Assembly: GCF_036670025.1 (NCBI RefSeq)
Contig: NZ_CP137640.1
Coordinates: forward strand, 1,584,001-1,648,000
DNA: 64,000 nucleotides
Source: Bacillus_BD oryzisoli
GTDB taxonomy: Bacteria; Bacillota; Bacilli; Bacillales; Cytobacillaceae
Reading direction: 5' to 3'
In this document: positions 45,090 to 54,083 of the stretch, one piece after another
Numbering within the stretch: position 1 is the first letter of the stretch
Layout: each line of letters starts with the position of its first letter
The notes under the pieces: model-generated
Databases searched by the model: none
What the model saw: only the letters and a program-made list of their open reading frames with translations
Told to the model about the DNA's origin: nothing
Made by a program: the position numbers and the translations under genes

Positions 45090-45119
45090 AAAGCTCTCCT
45101 GTAAAAGGAGAGCTTTTTT
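45090..45119 (+). terminator. Intrinsic terminator of rnpB
   Basis: AAAGCTCTCCT / AGGAGAGCTTT stem with a five-base loop and a T-run. Confidence 0.93.
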
Positions 45120-45240
45120 ATGATTAATGGTCTTAGAGTAGTTTCATCAACATCGGTTTTGGGTTACACTGAAAAATAGAGTAAAACTTAGATACATAAA
45201 GTTGGTTGGATACAATAAAGTGATTGATAAGGGTGAAAAC

Positions 45241-46380
45241 ATGGCAAACTATGATTTAATTGCGACTTCTGCAATGGGACTTGAAGCTATTGTCGCAAAG
45301 GAAGTACGGTCATTAGGATTTGACTGTCAAGTTGAAAATGGCCGCATCACGTTTAATGGTGATGAAAGAGCAATCGCAAAAAGCAATCTTTGGCTGCGTA
45401 CAGCAGATCGTATTAGACTTAAGGTCGGGGAATTTAAAGCCACAAGTTTCGATGAATTATTTGAAAAAACGAAGGCATTACCATGGGAGAAATTTCTGCC
45501 GGAAAATGCAGAGTTTCCTGTGTCCGGGAAATCTGTTAAATCGAAGCTTTTTAGTGTCTCTGATTGCCAGGCCATTGTTAAAAAGGCCATTGTAGATAGG
45601 TTGAAGCATCATTATAAGAAGAACGGCTGGTTTGAAGAAAACGGTCCGCTTTTTAAAATTGAAGTTGCTTTACATAAGGATATTGCCTTAATAACCATTG
45701 ATACGAGCGGAAGCGGGCTTCATAAAAGGGGCTATCGAGTGGGACAAGGGGAAGCCCCTTTAAAAGAAACGTTAGCTGCCGCCTTAGTACTGTTGACAAA
45801 TTGGACGCCGGATCGTCCATTAGTCGATCCATTTTGCGGTTCTGGGACGATTCCTATTGAAGCCGCGCTAATAGGACAAAATATTGCTCCTGGATTTAAT
45901 CGTGAATTTGTTTCAGAAAGCTGGAATTGGATCGATCAGAAGATTTGGGATGAAGCGCGAGTAGAGGTAGAAGATCTTGCAAATTATGATCAGCCATTAG
46001 ATATCACTGGCACAGATATTGATCATCGTCTCGTTAATATTGCCAAGGAAAATGCCTTTGAAGCAGGTCTTGGTGATTTGATTACCTTCAAACAAATGCG
46101 TGTCCAAGATTTCACCACCCAAAAGGAGTATGGTGTGCTGGTAGGAAATCCACCATATGGAGAGCGATTAGGCGAAAAAGCAGCGGTTCAAAAAATGTAT
46201 CGGGAAATGGGGCAGGCTTTTGCTGATCTAGATACATGGTCTATTTATATGTTGACATCTGAAGAAGAATTTGAAACTTATTATGGTAAAAAGGCAACGA
46301 AAAAACGAAAGCTCTTCAATGGATTTATCCGGACTGATTATTATCAATATTGGGGTAAAAGACCACTTCGTGAAAAGTAA
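45241..46380 (+). CDS. ypsC: THUMP-domain 23S rRNA guanine-N2 methyltransferase (YpsC/RlmL-like)
   Basis: A 379-residue class I SAM-dependent RNA methyltransferase. The N-terminal THUMP/ferredoxin-like part (about 1-155, YDLIATSAMGLEAIVAKEVR split as YDLIATSAMGLEA and IVAKEVR) binds RNA. The catalytic domain has DPFCGSGTIPIEAALI and the active-site NPPYGERLGEK. By homology it modifies 23S rRNA at the RlmL position. AAGGGTGAAAAC before ATG 45241 sets the start, although the frame is open from 45202. Confidence 0.92.
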   Translation: MANYDLIATSAMGLEAIVAKEVRSLGFDCQVENGRITFNGDERAIAKSNLWLRTADRIRLKVGEFKATSFDELFEKTKALPWEKFLPENAEFPVSGKSVKSKLFSVSDCQAIVKKAIVDRLKHHYKKNGWFEENGPLFKIEVALHKDIALITIDTSGSGLHKRGYRVGQGEAPLKETLAAALVLLTNWTPDRPLVDPFCGSGTIPIEAALIGQNIAPGFNREFVSESWNWIDQKIWDEARVEVEDLANYDQPLDITGTDIDHRLVNIAKENAFEAGLGDLITFKQMRVQDFTTQKEYGVLVGNPPYGERLGEKAAVQKMYREMGQAFADLDTWSIYMLTSEEEFETYYGKKATKKRKLFNGFIRTDYYQYWGKRPLREK

Positions 46381-46497
46381 GCAGCCAGCTGTAAAATAAT
46401 AGAAGAAATGATCATATAGATGCCGTTCCATTCTTGTCCAATCTGAGTAATATGTACTATACAGGATTACTAGAAAAGATAGAATGGAGGGAATCAT

Positions 46498-46758
46498 ATG
46501 TATGAATTTTTAAATTTAGTTGTTATCCCGCTTATTATTGGAATGGTTGAGATTATCAAAAAGGCAGGCTTACCGGTCCGGTTTGCGCCAATCGTAGCGG
46601 TAGCAATTGGATTGTTTTTTGGTATCTTCTATTTAGATACATTAAAAGAAGGTATCATAGTCGGTCTCATGGTAGGATTATCAGCATCCGGCCTATATAG
46701 TGGCAGTAAAAATATTCGTAATGGTAATGGCTACGAAAAGTTAAACGATAAAAAGTAA
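46498..46758 (+). CDS. Small holin-like membrane protein
   Basis: An 86-residue protein with two or three hydrophobic segments (LVVIPLIIGMVEII, FAPIVAVAIGLFFGIFYLDT, GIIVGLMVGLSASGLYSG) and a hydrophilic tail. Its pattern is like short proteins annotated as holins in Bacillus genomes. No endolysin or phage gene is nearby, so a lytic role is doubtful. ATGGAGGGAATCAT precedes the start codon. Confidence 0.7.
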   Translation: MYEFLNLVVIPLIIGMVEIIKKAGLPVRFAPIVAVAIGLFFGIFYLDTLKEGIIVGLMVGLSASGLYSGSKNIRNGNGYEKLNDKK

Positions 46759-46802
46759 TGGCTTTCTGTTTTAAGAAAAACATGTATTTCAGGTTCGCGG
46801 TT

Positions 46803-46811
46803 TGTTATAAT
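46803..46811 (+). promoter_or_regulatory. Extended -10 promoter candidate upstream of ypvA
   Basis: TGTTATAAT is an exact TGN-TATAAT extended -10. Transcription from it would begin just before the hairpin at 46828. Confidence 0.45.
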
Positions 46812-46827
46812 AAGACAGTTGTGAAAA

Positions 46828-46860
46828 AGCGTCTTTCATTGAAAGACGCTTTCGCTTTTC
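46828..46860 (+). terminator. Hairpin in the ypvA leader
   Basis: AGCGTCTTTC / GAAAGACGCT stem followed by TTCGCTTTTC. The T-run is broken, so termination may be partial. The 14-base tail CGCTTTCGCTTTTC is repeated at 46872-46885. Confidence 0.6.
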
Positions 46861-46903
46861 ATTACAAAAGGCGCTTTCGCTTTTCTAATTTGGAGGAATG
46901 ACT

Positions 46904-48853
46904 TTGAAGAATCGGATACCTTTTGAACTATCAAAAACTGAATCTTTTTTTGAGAAATTAGGCGAATGGATCGGGGATGTTTTCTACGACCATCTACCGG
47001 AAGCAGGTTTTGAATTAAGAGATGAACAAGTTTATATGGCATTTCAGCTGGAAAAAGCATTTAAAGATAAAAAAGTTATGTTTGCCGAAGCGGGAGTTGG
47101 AACGGGAAAAACAATCGTATACCTTTTATATGCAATCTGCTATGCAAGGTATACAAATCAACCGGCTATTATCGCTTGTGCAGATGAAACATTAATTGAA
47201 CAGCTTGTCAAAAAAGAGGGGGATATTGCTAAGCTTGAAAAAGCATTATCTTTACATATCGATGTCAGACTTGCAAAATCAAGGGATCAATACCTTTGCT
47301 TGAATAAGCTGGACAAACTAATCATAGGCAGTGATGATGAGGCTTTCTCGATGGTGCATGAACGGCTCCCTCATTTTATTCATGGAAATCAATCCATGCA
47401 ATCATTTGAAAAGTATGGTGACCGTAAAGATTATCCCGAGCTAACGGATGAACAATGGGCAAAAATCGGCTGGGATTCTCTTGAGGACTGTTTCACTTGT
47501 GAAAACAGACATCGCTGCGGACAAACCTTGCATCGAGACTGGTATCGCAAGGCAAATGATTTAATTATTTGTTCTCATGACTTTTATATGGAGCATATTT
47601 GGACAAAAGAATCACGGAAACGTGAAGGACAATTAGCGCTCCTGCCTGAGCACTCTTGTGTTGTGTTTGACGAAGGGCATTTATTGGAATTTGCAAGCCA
47701 AAAAGCATTAACGTACCGGTTCAGCGAACGGGTTCTTGAAATCCTTTTAACGAAGCTGATGGCAAATGATGTAAGGGAAAACACGCTTTACACGATTGAG
47801 GACCTGCTCGTGCAAAATGAACAATTTTTTTATCAGTTAAAACAGTCTGCTTTCATGAATGAAGGATCTGATAAGCTGACAATCGAAAAGAATGCTGCGA
47901 TCAGATCACACGGCAAACAATTGCTAACACTTATTAATACACTTGAGGAAGAACTCGTGTTAGAAAGCGAAATGTATACAATAAATGAGTATGAATTAAA
48001 AATTGTTGAGGAATATCTTGAGCAAATTTCCTTTTCATTATCATTATTTCTTAAGGAGATGAATGGCATTACCTGGCTGGAGGACAACGATGGGGAACGA
48101 ACATTAGTCATTATGCCTAGGCTTGTACAGGAAATCATGAAAGAAGAAGTATTTTCCATAAAAAAACCATATGTTTTCTCTTCAGCAACTCTTTCTGAAA
48201 ATAAGTCATACGATTATATCGCCCATTCATTAGGGATTGAGGATTATCTTTCCTGTCAGGTGGCCTCTCCATTTAATTATGAAGAGAAAATGAAAATCCA
48301 AATGCCTGCATTTTCCTCTCAGGATATATCAAAAAAATGTGGCTATGCGTTTGAACAAATCGTGCATACGAATGGGCAGGCACTTGTTTTATTCTCCAGC
48401 CAAACGGATTTAATTGCATTTAAACAGTTTTGTCATGGAAAACGGTTATCTTTTCCGATTTATTTTGAAGGAGATGCCGAAATCAGCACACTCGTTTCAC
48501 AATTTCAAAATGAAAAGGAGTCAGTGCTTTGTTCCGTGCATCTATGGGAAGGACTGGATATACCTGGACCATCTTTAGAGAATGTCATCATTTTTTCTTT
48601 GCCATTCCCACCAAATGATCCTGTGTTTACGGCAAAGAGGAATGCCGTTACAGATCCGTTTTCTGAAGTGGATTTACCGTATATGCTTCTCCGGCTCCGT
48701 CAAGGAATCGGACGTTTAATTCGAACACATGAAGACAAAGGGATCGTTCATATTTTAATTAACAAAGAAGAGGATAGACAAGTCATTGAAGCGGTACTTT
48801 CGATTTTACCGGCAGAGGTATCAAGTGATCGGAAGGCACCGAGCAAAGGCTGA
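46904..48853 (+). CDS. ypvA: XPD/DinG-like ATP-dependent DNA helicase YpvA
   Basis: A 649-residue superfamily 2 helicase without an exonuclease domain. Motif I is AEAGVGTGKT, motif II DEGH and motif VI RQGIGRLIRTHEDKG. Cysteines 132, 196, 199 and 205 have the spacing of the XPD-family 4Fe-4S cluster, unlike the dinG product in this window. TTG 46904 is chosen because TGGAGGA (46891-46897) is six bases away; ATG 46898 abuts it. Confidence 0.92.
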   Translation: MKNRIPFELSKTESFFEKLGEWIGDVFYDHLPEAGFELRDEQVYMAFQLEKAFKDKKVMFAEAGVGTGKTIVYLLYAICYARYTNQPAIIACADETLIEQLVKKEGDIAKLEKALSLHIDVRLAKSRDQYLCLNKLDKLIIGSDDEAFSMVHERLPHFIHGNQSMQSFEKYGDRKDYPELTDEQWAKIGWDSLEDCFTCENRHRCGQTLHRDWYRKANDLIICSHDFYMEHIWTKESRKREGQLALLPEHSCVVFDEGHLLEFASQKALTYRFSERVLEILLTKLMANDVRENTLYTIEDLLVQNEQFFYQLKQSAFMNEGSDKLTIEKNAAIRSHGKQLLTLINTLEEELVLESEMYTINEYELKIVEEYLEQISFSLSLFLKEMNGITWLEDNDGERTLVIMPRLVQEIMKEEVFSIKKPYVFSSATLSENKSYDYIAHSLGIEDYLSCQVASPFNYEEKMKIQMPAFSSQDISKKCGYAFEQIVHTNGQALVLFSSQTDLIAFKQFCHGKRLSFPIYFEGDAEISTLVSQFQNEKESVLCSVHLWEGLDIPGPSLENVIIFSLPFPPNDPVFTAKRNAVTDPFSEVDLPYMLLRLRQGIGRLIRTHEDKGIVHILINKEEDRQVIEAVLSILPAEVSSDRKAPSKG

Positions 48854-48863
48854 TCAACCAAAT

Positions 48864-48893
48864 GAAAGACAACAGCTGCTGCTGTTGTCTTTT
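48864..48893 (+). terminator. Intrinsic terminator after ypvA
   Basis: AAAGACAACAGC / GCTGTTGTCTTT stem with a short loop and TTTTC tail. Confidence 0.85.
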
Positions 48894-48963
48894 CACATAA
48901 GATTAATTTTCTAGTAATCCGAATATGATAAAATGGTGGAAGGTTTAAAAAGGAGGGAAAGCT

Positions 48964-50484
48964 GTGGTTCAAACGATTTTACAAGAGGAAAAGAAGTTTC
49001 TCGAATATGTAAAAAAAATCAGTGCCTACAATGAAGCACTTGGTTTAATCTATTGGGATATGCGCACAGGTGCACCAAAACAGGGAGTACAGCAGCGTTC
49101 AGAAGTTGTTGGGATTCTCTCATCAGAAGTCTATCAACTATCTGTATCTGAAGAAATGGCCGGATACATAACAAACTTATCCAGTGAACAAGCACAAACG
49201 GTTATTTCAGAGAAAACGCAGAAATTAGTAAAAGAATGTAAAAAGGAATATGATTTAAAACAAAAGATTCCGGCAGAGGAATACAAAGAATATGTCATCC
49301 TCCTATCACAAGCAGAATCTATTTGGGAGGAAGCAAGGGAAAAAGCGGATTTTTCATTGTTTCAGCCATATTTAGAAAAAATCGTCGAGACAAATAAACG
49401 TTTTATTCGTTATTGGGGATTTAAAGAGCATCCATATAATACATTGCTTGATTTATATGAACCGGGAATGACGGTGGATGTTTTAGATCGGGTATTCGGT
49501 GAATTAAGAGCGAAAATCGTTCCGCTTGCGGAAAAAATTGCCCGCTCTGAACATAAACCTGAAACAGGCTTTTTATTTCAATCATTTCCAAAAGAGAAAC
49601 AGCGTCTTTTCAGCCTCGATATTTTAAAGCAAATGGGCTATAACTTTGAAGCCGGACGACTTGATGAAACCGTGCACCCGTTTGCCACCGGCTTAAATAA
49701 AGGGGACGTTCGAATTACAACAAGGTATGATGAAGCAGATTTTCGAATGGCTGTTTTTGGTACAATTCATGAGGGAGGTCATGCACTTTATGAACAAAAT
49801 ATTTCATCAGAATTAATCGGTACACCGCTGTGCACGGGTACCTCCATGGGCATCCATGAATCACAATCTTTATTTTATGAAAACTTTGTCGGCCGACATC
49901 TTTCATTTTGGAAGAACAATTACACCCTTCTCAAGAAATATAGCAGTGGTCAGTTTGATGATGTTGGAATCGATACTTTTTATCGGGCAATCAATGAATC
50001 AAAGCCATCACTCATTCGCATTGAAGCAGATGAATTGACATATCCGCTCCATATTATGATTCGCTATGAAATTGAAAAAGGATTATTTAATGATGAAATG
50101 GAAGTGAAGGACCTTCCGCAGATTTGGAATGCCAAATATGAAGAATATTTAGGTGTCACCCCTAAGAATGATGGCGAAGGGGTGCTGCAAGATGTACATT
50201 GGGCCGGTGGAAGCTTTGGTTATTTTCCTTCCTATGCATTAGGGTATATGTATGCTGCTCAATTTAAACAGGCAATGCTAAAGGATTTACCTCATTTTGA
50301 TCAATTATTAGAGCAGGGAAATCTTTTGCCAATTAAGGAATGGCTCAAGCTTCATATTCATCAATATGGAAAGCTAAAGGAGCCGCTTGAAATTCTGCAT
50401 GCCGCCACTGGAGAAGGTTTAAATGCAAATTATTTAATTCAATATCTAACAGATAAATACAGCCAAGTTTATCAATTAAATTAG
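48964..50484 (+). CDS. ypwA: M32 family metallocarboxypeptidase
   Basis: A 506-residue thermostable-type carboxypeptidase (Taq family) that removes C-terminal residues from peptides. The zinc-binding HEGGH in GTIHEGGHALYEQN, the downstream MGIHESQSLFYENFVGR with the third ligand, and RIEADELTYPLHIMIR are all characteristic. It starts with GTG 48964 behind AAAAGGAGGGAAAGCT. Converges with the oxidase operon. Confidence 0.95.
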   Translation: MVQTILQEEKKFLEYVKKISAYNEALGLIYWDMRTGAPKQGVQQRSEVVGILSSEVYQLSVSEEMAGYITNLSSEQAQTVISEKTQKLVKECKKEYDLKQKIPAEEYKEYVILLSQAESIWEEAREKADFSLFQPYLEKIVETNKRFIRYWGFKEHPYNTLLDLYEPGMTVDVLDRVFGELRAKIVPLAEKIARSEHKPETGFLFQSFPKEKQRLFSLDILKQMGYNFEAGRLDETVHPFATGLNKGDVRITTRYDEADFRMAVFGTIHEGGHALYEQNISSELIGTPLCTGTSMGIHESQSLFYENFVGRHLSFWKNNYTLLKKYSSGQFDDVGIDTFYRAINESKPSLIRIEADELTYPLHIMIRYEIEKGLFNDEMEVKDLPQIWNAKYEEYLGVTPKNDGEGVLQDVHWAGGSFGYFPSYALGYMYAAQFKQAMLKDLPHFDQLLEQGNLLPIKEWLKLHIHQYGKLKEPLEILHAATGEGLNANYLIQYLTDKYSQVYQLN

Positions 50485-50511
50485 GTAAGGATATTTGAAC
50501 TGGAACAAATT

Positions 50512-50546
50512 AAAAAGAGCTCTGCTTAAAAGTGCAGGGCTCTTTT
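50512..50546. terminator. Bidirectional terminator between ypwA and the oxidase operon
   Basis: AAAAGAGCTCTGC / GCAGGGCTCTTTT stem with a G-T pair and a seven- to eight-base loop. Confidence 0.87.
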
Positions 50547-50557
50547 CAATCTATTCA

Positions 50558-52231
50558 TTACCACAGTTTATATCCCTGTGAACCTGGTGGTGAATTTTGG
50601 ATCATATCGATAAATGGAATGGTATAAGCAAAGATAATAAGCAGTGCAGTGATACCAATCCATAATTTCCAGTTTTCAAAGACAAGCGGAGTTTTTTCCG
50701 CGTGACTGTCAACTTCTGCCACAGGAAATTCCTGCTCGCCTTTCGGTGCGAAGAAAGCAAGATTGATGAAGATATAAAGCATAAGAATAATTGAGATAAA
50801 CAGGATGGAACCGCCCACAGCCTGTGCTATCTGATAAGGAATCCACTCTGCAGCCTGTGCAGCACCGCCATATTCTGAAAAGGATGAACGGCGTGGAGCA
50901 CCTAAAAGTCCTGCGGCGTGCATAGCCAATGACATAAATGTCATTCCAATGGCCCAAAGTACCCCTTGAGTGATCGCTAATTTATTGATCGCTTTTGTTA
51001 ACGTCCGCCCTGTAATATGTGGAACAAGCCAATAGGAGATGCCAAAGAAAGTTAATACCACAGCAGTAGCTAATGTTAAATGGAAGTGACCTGTTACCCA
51101 AATGGTATTGTGAACCACTTGGTTGATTTGGTGTGACGCATTAACAAGACCGCCGGCACCAGCAGGGATAAAAGCGAGCATTCCAATAAACGGAACGGTA
51201 AAACGAGCATCGCCCCATGGAAGCATTTTTAACCATCCAAACAGACATTTCGCACCAATCGAACGTCCATGACTTTCAAAGGTAGCAAACAATGAGAACG
51301 CTGTCATTAATGATGGGATAACAACTAAAAATGTTAAGATAACCTGTAAAAACTTCCAAGCCGGATCAATTCCTGGTTCCATTAGTTGGTGGTGGAACCC
51401 AACTGGGATTGAAAATAATAAGAATAAGATGAATGACATCCGTGCAAGTGAATCAGAGAAAATTTTCGCTCCGATAACCTTTGGAATAACAACATACCAT
51501 GCCATATAAGCAGGCAGCAGCCAGAAATATACAAGCGGGTGACCGAAATACCAAAATAGTGTCCGGGTAACCAGAATATTGACTGTATCAATTAAACCTA
51601 GTGACCATGGTAATAATTGTATAATCATGGAGGCGGCTACTCCAAGGGTTGCGACCATCCACATAATCGTATTTACAAGAGACATGAAGGTTAACAATGG
51701 ACTTGGTTTTCCTGGATTCGCTTTTCTCCATCTCTTATAAGCCATAATAATGGCTCCGCCGCCAAACCAGCTACCAATCACAACCAATGTTAAACCAAAA
51801 TAAAATAAGAAGTGTGCTTTCAGTGGTGCATAGAAAGTATATAGAACAGATGCTTTATTAAGCAGGATCATGGCAGCTGCCATTACGGTTCCAATTGTCA
51901 TTGTCCAGTATCCAATCCAGCCGGCACGCCGCTGACCGTTTGATAATGTACCAGAAGTTCGACTTACTGCAGCCAGCATAAATCCTTGAATAAAGAATGT
52001 AGTCAGTACAAGTCCAAGAACAACACCATGAACCGTTAATACCTGGTAGTAGGTAATAGGGGCTGGTAATTCAAGTTTTCCTGTCCGGACAAGAACCTGT
52101 AATAAACCGGCAAGACCGCCTATCAATAAAGCAGTAAATGCCACATAAAAATGGGCCATAGCAAGTCTTCCGTCACGCCGATCAATTTTTACTATTGAAG
52201 AAGGACTTTTTATTGTTGAAGGACTAATCAT
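50558..52231 (-). CDS. cbaA: Cytochrome ba3-type oxidase subunit I
   Basis: A 557-residue haem-copper oxidase core with about 13 membrane segments. It is the B-family (ba3) type: YFGHPLVYFWLLPAYM replaces the HPEVY of A-family enzymes. Further metal-site motifs are GFHHQLMEPGID and GHFHLTLATAVVLTFF. It reduces oxygen with high affinity and pumps protons. ATG 52231 follows GAGGTGG and overlaps the subunit II stop by four bases. Confidence 0.94.
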   Translation of the reverse strand: MISPSTIKSPSSIVKIDRRDGRLAMAHFYVAFTALLIGGLAGLLQVLVRTGKLELPAPITYYQVLTVHGVVLGLVLTTFFIQGFMLAAVSRTSGTLSNGQRRAGWIGYWTMTIGTVMAAAMILLNKASVLYTFYAPLKAHFLFYFGLTLVVIGSWFGGGAIIMAYKRWRKANPGKPSPLLTFMSLVNTIMWMVATLGVAASMIIQLLPWSLGLIDTVNILVTRTLFWYFGHPLVYFWLLPAYMAWYVVIPKVIGAKIFSDSLARMSFILFLLFSIPVGFHHQLMEPGIDPAWKFLQVILTFLVVIPSLMTAFSLFATFESHGRSIGAKCLFGWLKMLPWGDARFTVPFIGMLAFIPAGAGGLVNASHQINQVVHNTIWVTGHFHLTLATAVVLTFFGISYWLVPHITGRTLTKAINKLAITQGVLWAIGMTFMSLAMHAAGLLGAPRRSSFSEYGGAAQAAEWIPYQIAQAVGGSILFISIILMLYIFINLAFFAPKGEQEFPVAEVDSHAEKTPLVFENWKLWIGITALLIIFAYTIPFIDMIQNSPPGSQGYKLW

Positions 52232-52707
52232 TTTTTAACCACCTCAATTTTCGATGTCATCATGTGATGTCCGACTCCACAATATTCATTACACAGGATT
52301 AAGTACTCTCCAGCTTTATCAAATGTAGTCGTATATTCACTGATATAGCCAGGCTCAAGCATCATGTTAATATTGGTTCCGGCCACTTGAAAACCGTGTA
52401 CGACATCTTTTGTGGTAGCCATAATTTTAACTTTCGCACCATAAGGTACCTCAACGGATGCAGGATTATATGAAAAGGCAGAGGCGACAAAGACTAATTC
52501 ATAATCCCAATCTTTTCCTTCGACTTTTTTCAGACCGGGTTCATTAAACGGCTTCGTTGTATCCACTTTTGCCGGATCGATCGTAACTAAACAGCTTGGC
52601 GGCTGATTTCCCAAATAGAATGCGCTAACCCCTAAGACCGTTAAGAAGACAAGCAGTGCGCCTATACCAAATGTAAGCCAAGCTTTTTCAAACTTATGCA
52701 TATGCAT
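52228..52707 (-). CDS. cbaB: Cytochrome ba3-type oxidase subunit II
   Basis: A 159-residue protein with one N-terminal membrane helix (LTFGIGALLVFLTVLGVSAF) and a cupredoxin domain. The CuA site ligands are in VVHGFQVAGTN and CNEYCGVGHHMM. It accepts electrons from cytochrome c. GAGGGGGG precedes ATG 52707. It lies 20 bases after the small subunit gene. Confidence 0.94.
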   Translation of the reverse strand: MHMHKFEKAWLTFGIGALLVFLTVLGVSAFYLGNQPPSCLVTIDPAKVDTTKPFNEPGLKKVEGKDWDYELVFVASAFSYNPASVEVPYGAKVKIMATTKDVVHGFQVAGTNINMMLEPGYISEYTTTFDKAGEYLILCNEYCGVGHHMMTSKIEVVKK

Positions 52708-52727
52708 ATAAAACCCCCCTCAATTTC

Positions 52728-52880
52728 TTAAAAACGACCTAGAAATACAAAGTAAACGCTTACCCATACTGAAACAAGAAAGAAACCAAGTAAGAAAACA
52801 GAAGCTAAAGTTCCTTTTAAAGAAGAGCTATCCTCTACATTTGTTTTTGACGTTTTTGTGTCCAATTGATGAAGTGCCAT
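52728..52880 (-). CDS. Cytochrome c oxidase subunit IIa-like small protein
   Basis: A 50-residue protein beginning MALHQLDTKTSKTN with a single membrane helix (LASVFLLGFFLVSVWVSVYF) and ending FLGRF. Its size, single helix and position at the head of a ba3 operon match the subunit IIa found in Thermus ba3 oxidase. AAAGGAGGGACTTAACAG precedes the ATG. It is too short for most gene callers' default settings. Confidence 0.82.
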   Translation of the reverse strand: MALHQLDTKTSKTNVEDSSSLKGTLASVFLLGFFLVSVWVSVYFVFLGRF

Positions 52881-53011
52881 CTGTTAAGTCCCTCCTTTCG
52901 GAATAGTGGAAATTGATAAATGATTACAAATTCATAATACTCGACAATTGAGAAAATTCTACATCGTTTTACATAGTTCACAAAATGTTCATTCGTTACA
53001 TTTGCACCATG

Positions 53012-53051
53012 CTCATAGTGTAAAACTGATGTTAAGGTGATTTTTATCACA
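53012..53051 (-). promoter_or_regulatory. Crp/Fnr-type operator upstream of the ba3 operon
   Basis: GGTGATTTTTATCACA (53036-53051) is a TGTGA-N6-TCACA site with one mismatch, similar to the hcp site. On the minus strand TATGAG (53017-53012) could be the -10, which puts the operator centre near -38 to -41. Confidence 0.65.
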
Positions 53052-53206
53052 TTTTTTAGTAGGGAAATGTGAATGAAATGTGAAGTCCTGGAAGCTGCAG
53101 AACGTGAATAAAAAATAAGCCGGACTGCAGTGATCACCAACGAGGCATCACTGTGCATAAACACGAACATTAATGGGATATTATATAGGATAATTCGTAA
53201 TTTATC

Positions 53207-53234
53207 TTGAATTATGACAAATTGATGATATAAT
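53207..53234 (+). promoter_or_regulatory. Sigma-A promoter of xpt-pbuX
   Basis: TTGAAT, 16 bases, TATAAT, about 22 bases before the riboswitch aptamer. The 606-base gap 52881-53486 is filled by the divergent control regions described here. Confidence 0.7.
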
Positions 53235-53255
53235 TGTTACTAGTTTCATAATAGT

Positions 53256-53326
53256 CACTCATATAATCACAGGAATAGGGCCTGTAAGTTTCTACCAGAC
53301 TACCGTAAATAGTCTGACTATGAGTG
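53256..53326 (+). ncRNA. Guanine-type purine riboswitch aptamer
   Basis: P1 pairs CACTCAT with ATGAGTG. The conserved junction and loop strings ATATAATC, AAGTTTCTACC, CCGTAAAT and GACTATG appear in the order of the B. subtilis xpt riboswitch. The base specifying the ligand in GACTATG is C, so guanine or hypoxanthine, not adenine, is expected. It precedes a terminator and xpt, giving ligand-induced premature termination. Confidence 0.96.
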
Positions 53327-53388
53327 AGCAATTGTCGTCATGAATTCGTTCAAGGCTTTAATTTGAAATGCTTAAGATGCCTGAAGAC

Positions 53389-53442
53389 ATTGCTTCACTC
53401 ATTACCAATGGGATGTGATGCAATGTTCTTCAGGCTTTTTTT
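53389..53442 (+). terminator. Riboswitch-controlled terminator upstream of xpt
   Basis: GCCTGAAGACATTGC pairs with GCAATGTTCTTCAGGC around a long loop, then seven T. The sequence between the aptamer and this stem can form the alternative antiterminator. Confidence 0.9.
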
Positions 53443-53486
53443 ATGTCTGAAATATTCCCAGACAACATAGAGGAGGAAACATCATA

Positions 53487-54083
53487 ATGGAATTACTAAA
53501 GGAAAAAATTGCGCAGAATGGGATTGTGTTATCCAATTCGGTGCTAAAGGTTGATTCATTTCTAAATCATCAAATTGACCCGTTACTCATGTTGGAGATC
53601 GGAAAGGAATTTGTCAACCGCTTCGCGGATAAGGGGATAACGAAGATATTAACACTTGAATCATCCGGAATTGCTCCATCCGTGATGGCCGGTCTGCAAA
53701 TGAACGTGCCTGTTATTTTTGCAAGAAAAAGAAAATCAATGACCCTTATCGATGATTTATTAACATCAACAGTCCGTTCATTTACGAAAAATGAAACGAA
53801 TGAAATTTCTATATCAAATAAATATATAACTGAAAATGATTGTGTATTGATTATCGATGATTTCCTTGCCAACGGACAGGCAGCCATTGGGTTAATTGAT
53901 CTCGTAAACCAGGCAAAAGCGCAGATTGCCGGAATAGGAATTGTGATTGAAAAAGCATTCCAAGATGGCGGACAACTGCTGCGCGACAAAGGATATCCTG
54001 TTGAATCATTGGCTCGAATTGCTTCATTAGAAGAGGGAAATGTATCATTTGTAACGGAAAGCATAACGGAGGTGAGCAAATGA
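53487..54083 (+). CDS. xpt: Xanthine phosphoribosyltransferase
   Basis: Salvages xanthine to XMP with PRPP, 198 residues. The PRPP-binding loop LIIDDFLANGQAAIG and VIFARKRKSMT are typical. The ATG follows GAGGAGGAAACATCATA. Controlled by the upstream guanine riboswitch and overlapping pbuX by four bases. Confidence 0.96.
   Translation: MELLKEKIAQNGIVLSNSVLKVDSFLNHQIDPLLMLEIGKEFVNRFADKGITKILTLESSGIAPSVMAGLQMNVPVIFARKRKSMTLIDDLLTSTVRSFTKNETNEISISNKYITENDCVLIIDDFLANGQAAIGLIDLVNQAKAQIAGIGIVIEKAFQDGGQLLRDKGYPVESLARIASLEEGNVSFVTESITEVSK

Noticed and set aside
46498..46758. Prophage remnant suggested by a holin-like gene
   Set aside because: No integrase, endolysin, structural gene or attachment repeat is seen around it.
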